Assembly: GCA_902805545.1 (NCBI GenBank)
Contig: CADCTD010000126.1
Coordinates: 82,179 to 146,178, forward strand
Length of the DNA stretch: 64,000 nt
DNA from: an uncultured Craurococcus sp.
GTDB taxonomy: Bacteria > Pseudomonadota > Alphaproteobacteria > Acetobacterales > Acetobacteraceae
Direction of reading: 5' to 3'
The notes under the pieces were generated by a model that was not told the origin of the DNA, ran no database searches, and was given only the letters and a program-made list of their open reading frames with translations. Below are positions 62,962 through 64,000 of the stretch, piece by piece. Position 1 is the stretch's first letter. The number at the start of each line of letters is the position of its first letter. A program made the translations under genes and the position numbers.

Positions 62962-63414
62962 TCACTGTTCTCCGACACCTCGATTAGCACTCATAGACTG
63001 CACGGCCAACCGGTCCTGCTTGTTGTCTCGGTGATCGATGACCGTGTTGACATGGTTTATCAAGTCGGCACCGCCTAGCAGCCGCCCGTCGCGGTGAATG
63101 CGATCGAATATTACAGAGTTATAGCTCACCGGAAAGCCGCCTTCGTAACGGAAAGCCTCAGCGCCGCGGGAGCATACCACCCAGACACGTCGGAGCCGCC
63201 AGCGGGTGATGTCCTCCGCCATGCATACGAAGCCCATGCTGGTCAGGCTGCCGAAGAACCCTGACGCCGTTCCAACGTCAATCGACTGATTGCCGACCAC
63301 TGTCATCGGGATAGGCAAGACGAGCGCTCGGTGCTGCCACCACATCGTTGCCCCACTGCCCGCTGCGGCGGCATCCACTGCGGCGACGAGGATGGCTAGC
63401 ACAAGACGAGACAT
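62962..63414 (-). CDS. hypothetical exported protein, candidate
   Basis: 150 residues. MSRLVLAILVAAVDAAAAGS is a plausible signal peptide, with AGGG just before the ATG. The rest (GFFGSLTSMGFVCMAEDITR, FPVSYNSVIFDRIHRDGRLL, GGADLINHVNTVIDH) reads like a folded protein but resembles nothing I know. Isolated. Confidence 0.45.
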   Translation of the reverse strand: MSRLVLAILVAAVDAAAAGSGATMWWQHRALVLPIPMTVVGNQSIDVGTASGFFGSLTSMGFVCMAEDITRWRLRRVWVVCSRGAEAFRYEGGFPVSYNSVIFDRIHRDGRLLGGADLINHVNTVIDHRDNKQDRLAVQSMSANRGVGEQ

Positions 63415-63691
63415 TATCCCTGAACGAGGCCTCCGCCACGCCGCACCCTGGTGGCATGAACCGAAAGATTCTGCTCTCGGGAGCCCGCACCGTCATCTCT
63501 CGGTCGCGTTGCTCACCGCGAAATGTTTGTTATCGTTCACGGACCGCAGATGTGTGACAGATATCGCGCAAGGTGGGTTGCATAGCACACAAGGGTGACC
63601 GCTCCACGCTGATTTGATGCGATCACAGAATGTATGCGACAGTCAGGCGAGTTTACGCTGACCCGGTGGGCTGTGGACCGACTCAGCCTGA

Positions 63692-63946
63692 ATGCGAGGT
63701 CGCATGTTGCTGATGTCGAGACTTAGGCAGGCGGCACGGAGAGCGGATTGCCTCTCCTTCGCATACGGTGGAGGTGACGTGTCCGAACTCGTCGCTCTCC
63801 TTCGGCAGATCGCCAGACGTGAGTACTGCACGGTGGAGTACACCGTAGTCTCGGGATGCCCGGGGATCATCACGGTGCATTTCGTGCGGCAGGGTGCCGC
63901 AGCCTTGGCAGGCATGACCGCTAGATCGCCCGAAGATACCGGTTAA
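63692..63946 (+). CDS. small hypothetical protein, candidate
   Basis: 84 residues; MSRLRQAARRADCLSFAYGG from the ATG at 63713 is an alternative start. ELVALLRQIARREYCTVEYT and VVSGCPGIITVHFVRQG give a plausible alpha-beta pattern. No ribosome site of note and no family recognised. Confidence 0.4.
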   Translation: MRGRMLLMSRLRQAARRADCLSFAYGGGDVSELVALLRQIARREYCTVEYTVVSGCPGIITVHFVRQGAAALAGMTARSPEDTG

Positions 63947-64000
63947 CGATGCAGGCGAACGGTCTTACCGAGTTACAACAGCGACATGGGCAGCGTGGCT

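Overview
The window is a high-GC, densely coded bacterial chromosome segment for its first 50 kb, then a looser, mosaic tail of 14 kb. Tight ATGA-type overlaps, LivGHMKF-type importers, a divergent phnF/phnGHIJKLM cluster, isovaleryl-CoA dehydrogenase plus methylcrotonyl-CoA carboxylase, an ImuA gene and an alphaproteobacterial LexA box (GTTC-N7-GTTC) together point to an alphaproteobacterium, probably an Acetobacteraceae/Roseomonas-like member of the Rhodospirillales. The family placement is inference; no rRNA or tRNA gene is visible.

Region 1 (1-6.4 kb) looks like a nicotinate (6-hydroxynicotinate) ring-reduction cluster. It has an UPF0280 protein and 6-hydroxynicotinate reductase on the minus strand, a MarR regulator, then on the plus strand an enamidase-like amidohydrolase translationally coupled to an HpnL/LPG-synthase-like membrane protein, a radical SAM protein and a DUF1185 protein. 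Region 2 (6.5-21.6 kb) is a TetR gene with a perfect 22-bp palindrome in front of it, then an uninterrupted plus-strand run: an ABC importer of the branched-chain amino acid type carrying an acyl-CoA ligase gene inside the operon, two further CoA ligases, isovaleryl-CoA dehydrogenase and both methylcrotonyl-CoA carboxylase subunits. Read together it takes up a branched or related carboxylate, activates it and runs the first leucine/isovalerate steps. Region 3 (21.6-24.1 kb) holds a decayed HlyD/EmrB efflux pair and a LexA-boxed imuA followed by an unknown gene instead of imuB.

Region 4 (24.2-31.7 kb) has cysK-cysE, an OsmC protein, an AMP-dependent ligase, a thiamine-diphosphate enzyme and a gamma-glutamyltransferase-like gene. 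Region 5 (31.7-40.5 kb) is a C-P lyase locus: phnGHIJKLM plus a DUF1045 gene in one overlapping minus-strand operon, divergent phnF with a second phnM paralogue, and phnN; no phnCDE transporter lies in the window. Region 6 (40.4-47.5 kb) is an amide-use operon: acetamidase/formamidase-like enzyme, a five-part FmdDEF/urea-type ABC importer and an amidase. Region 7 (47.6-49.8 kb) is three coupled genes of unknown role (polytopic membrane protein, DUF4345 protein, IGHNGGP small protein).

Region 8 (49.9-64 kb) has low coding density, broken frames, small orphan ORFs and scattered cargo (pyrophosphatase, GNAT, cupin, methyltransferase, TctC-type binding protein). It also has a block with a DUF2934 protein, a small conserved protein and a 508-residue P-loop helicase-like ATPase with an AT-hook-like tail and palindromes upstream, followed by a GC-rich, hairpin-bearing stretch with no convincing gene. 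This block is the best candidate in the window for something undescribed.
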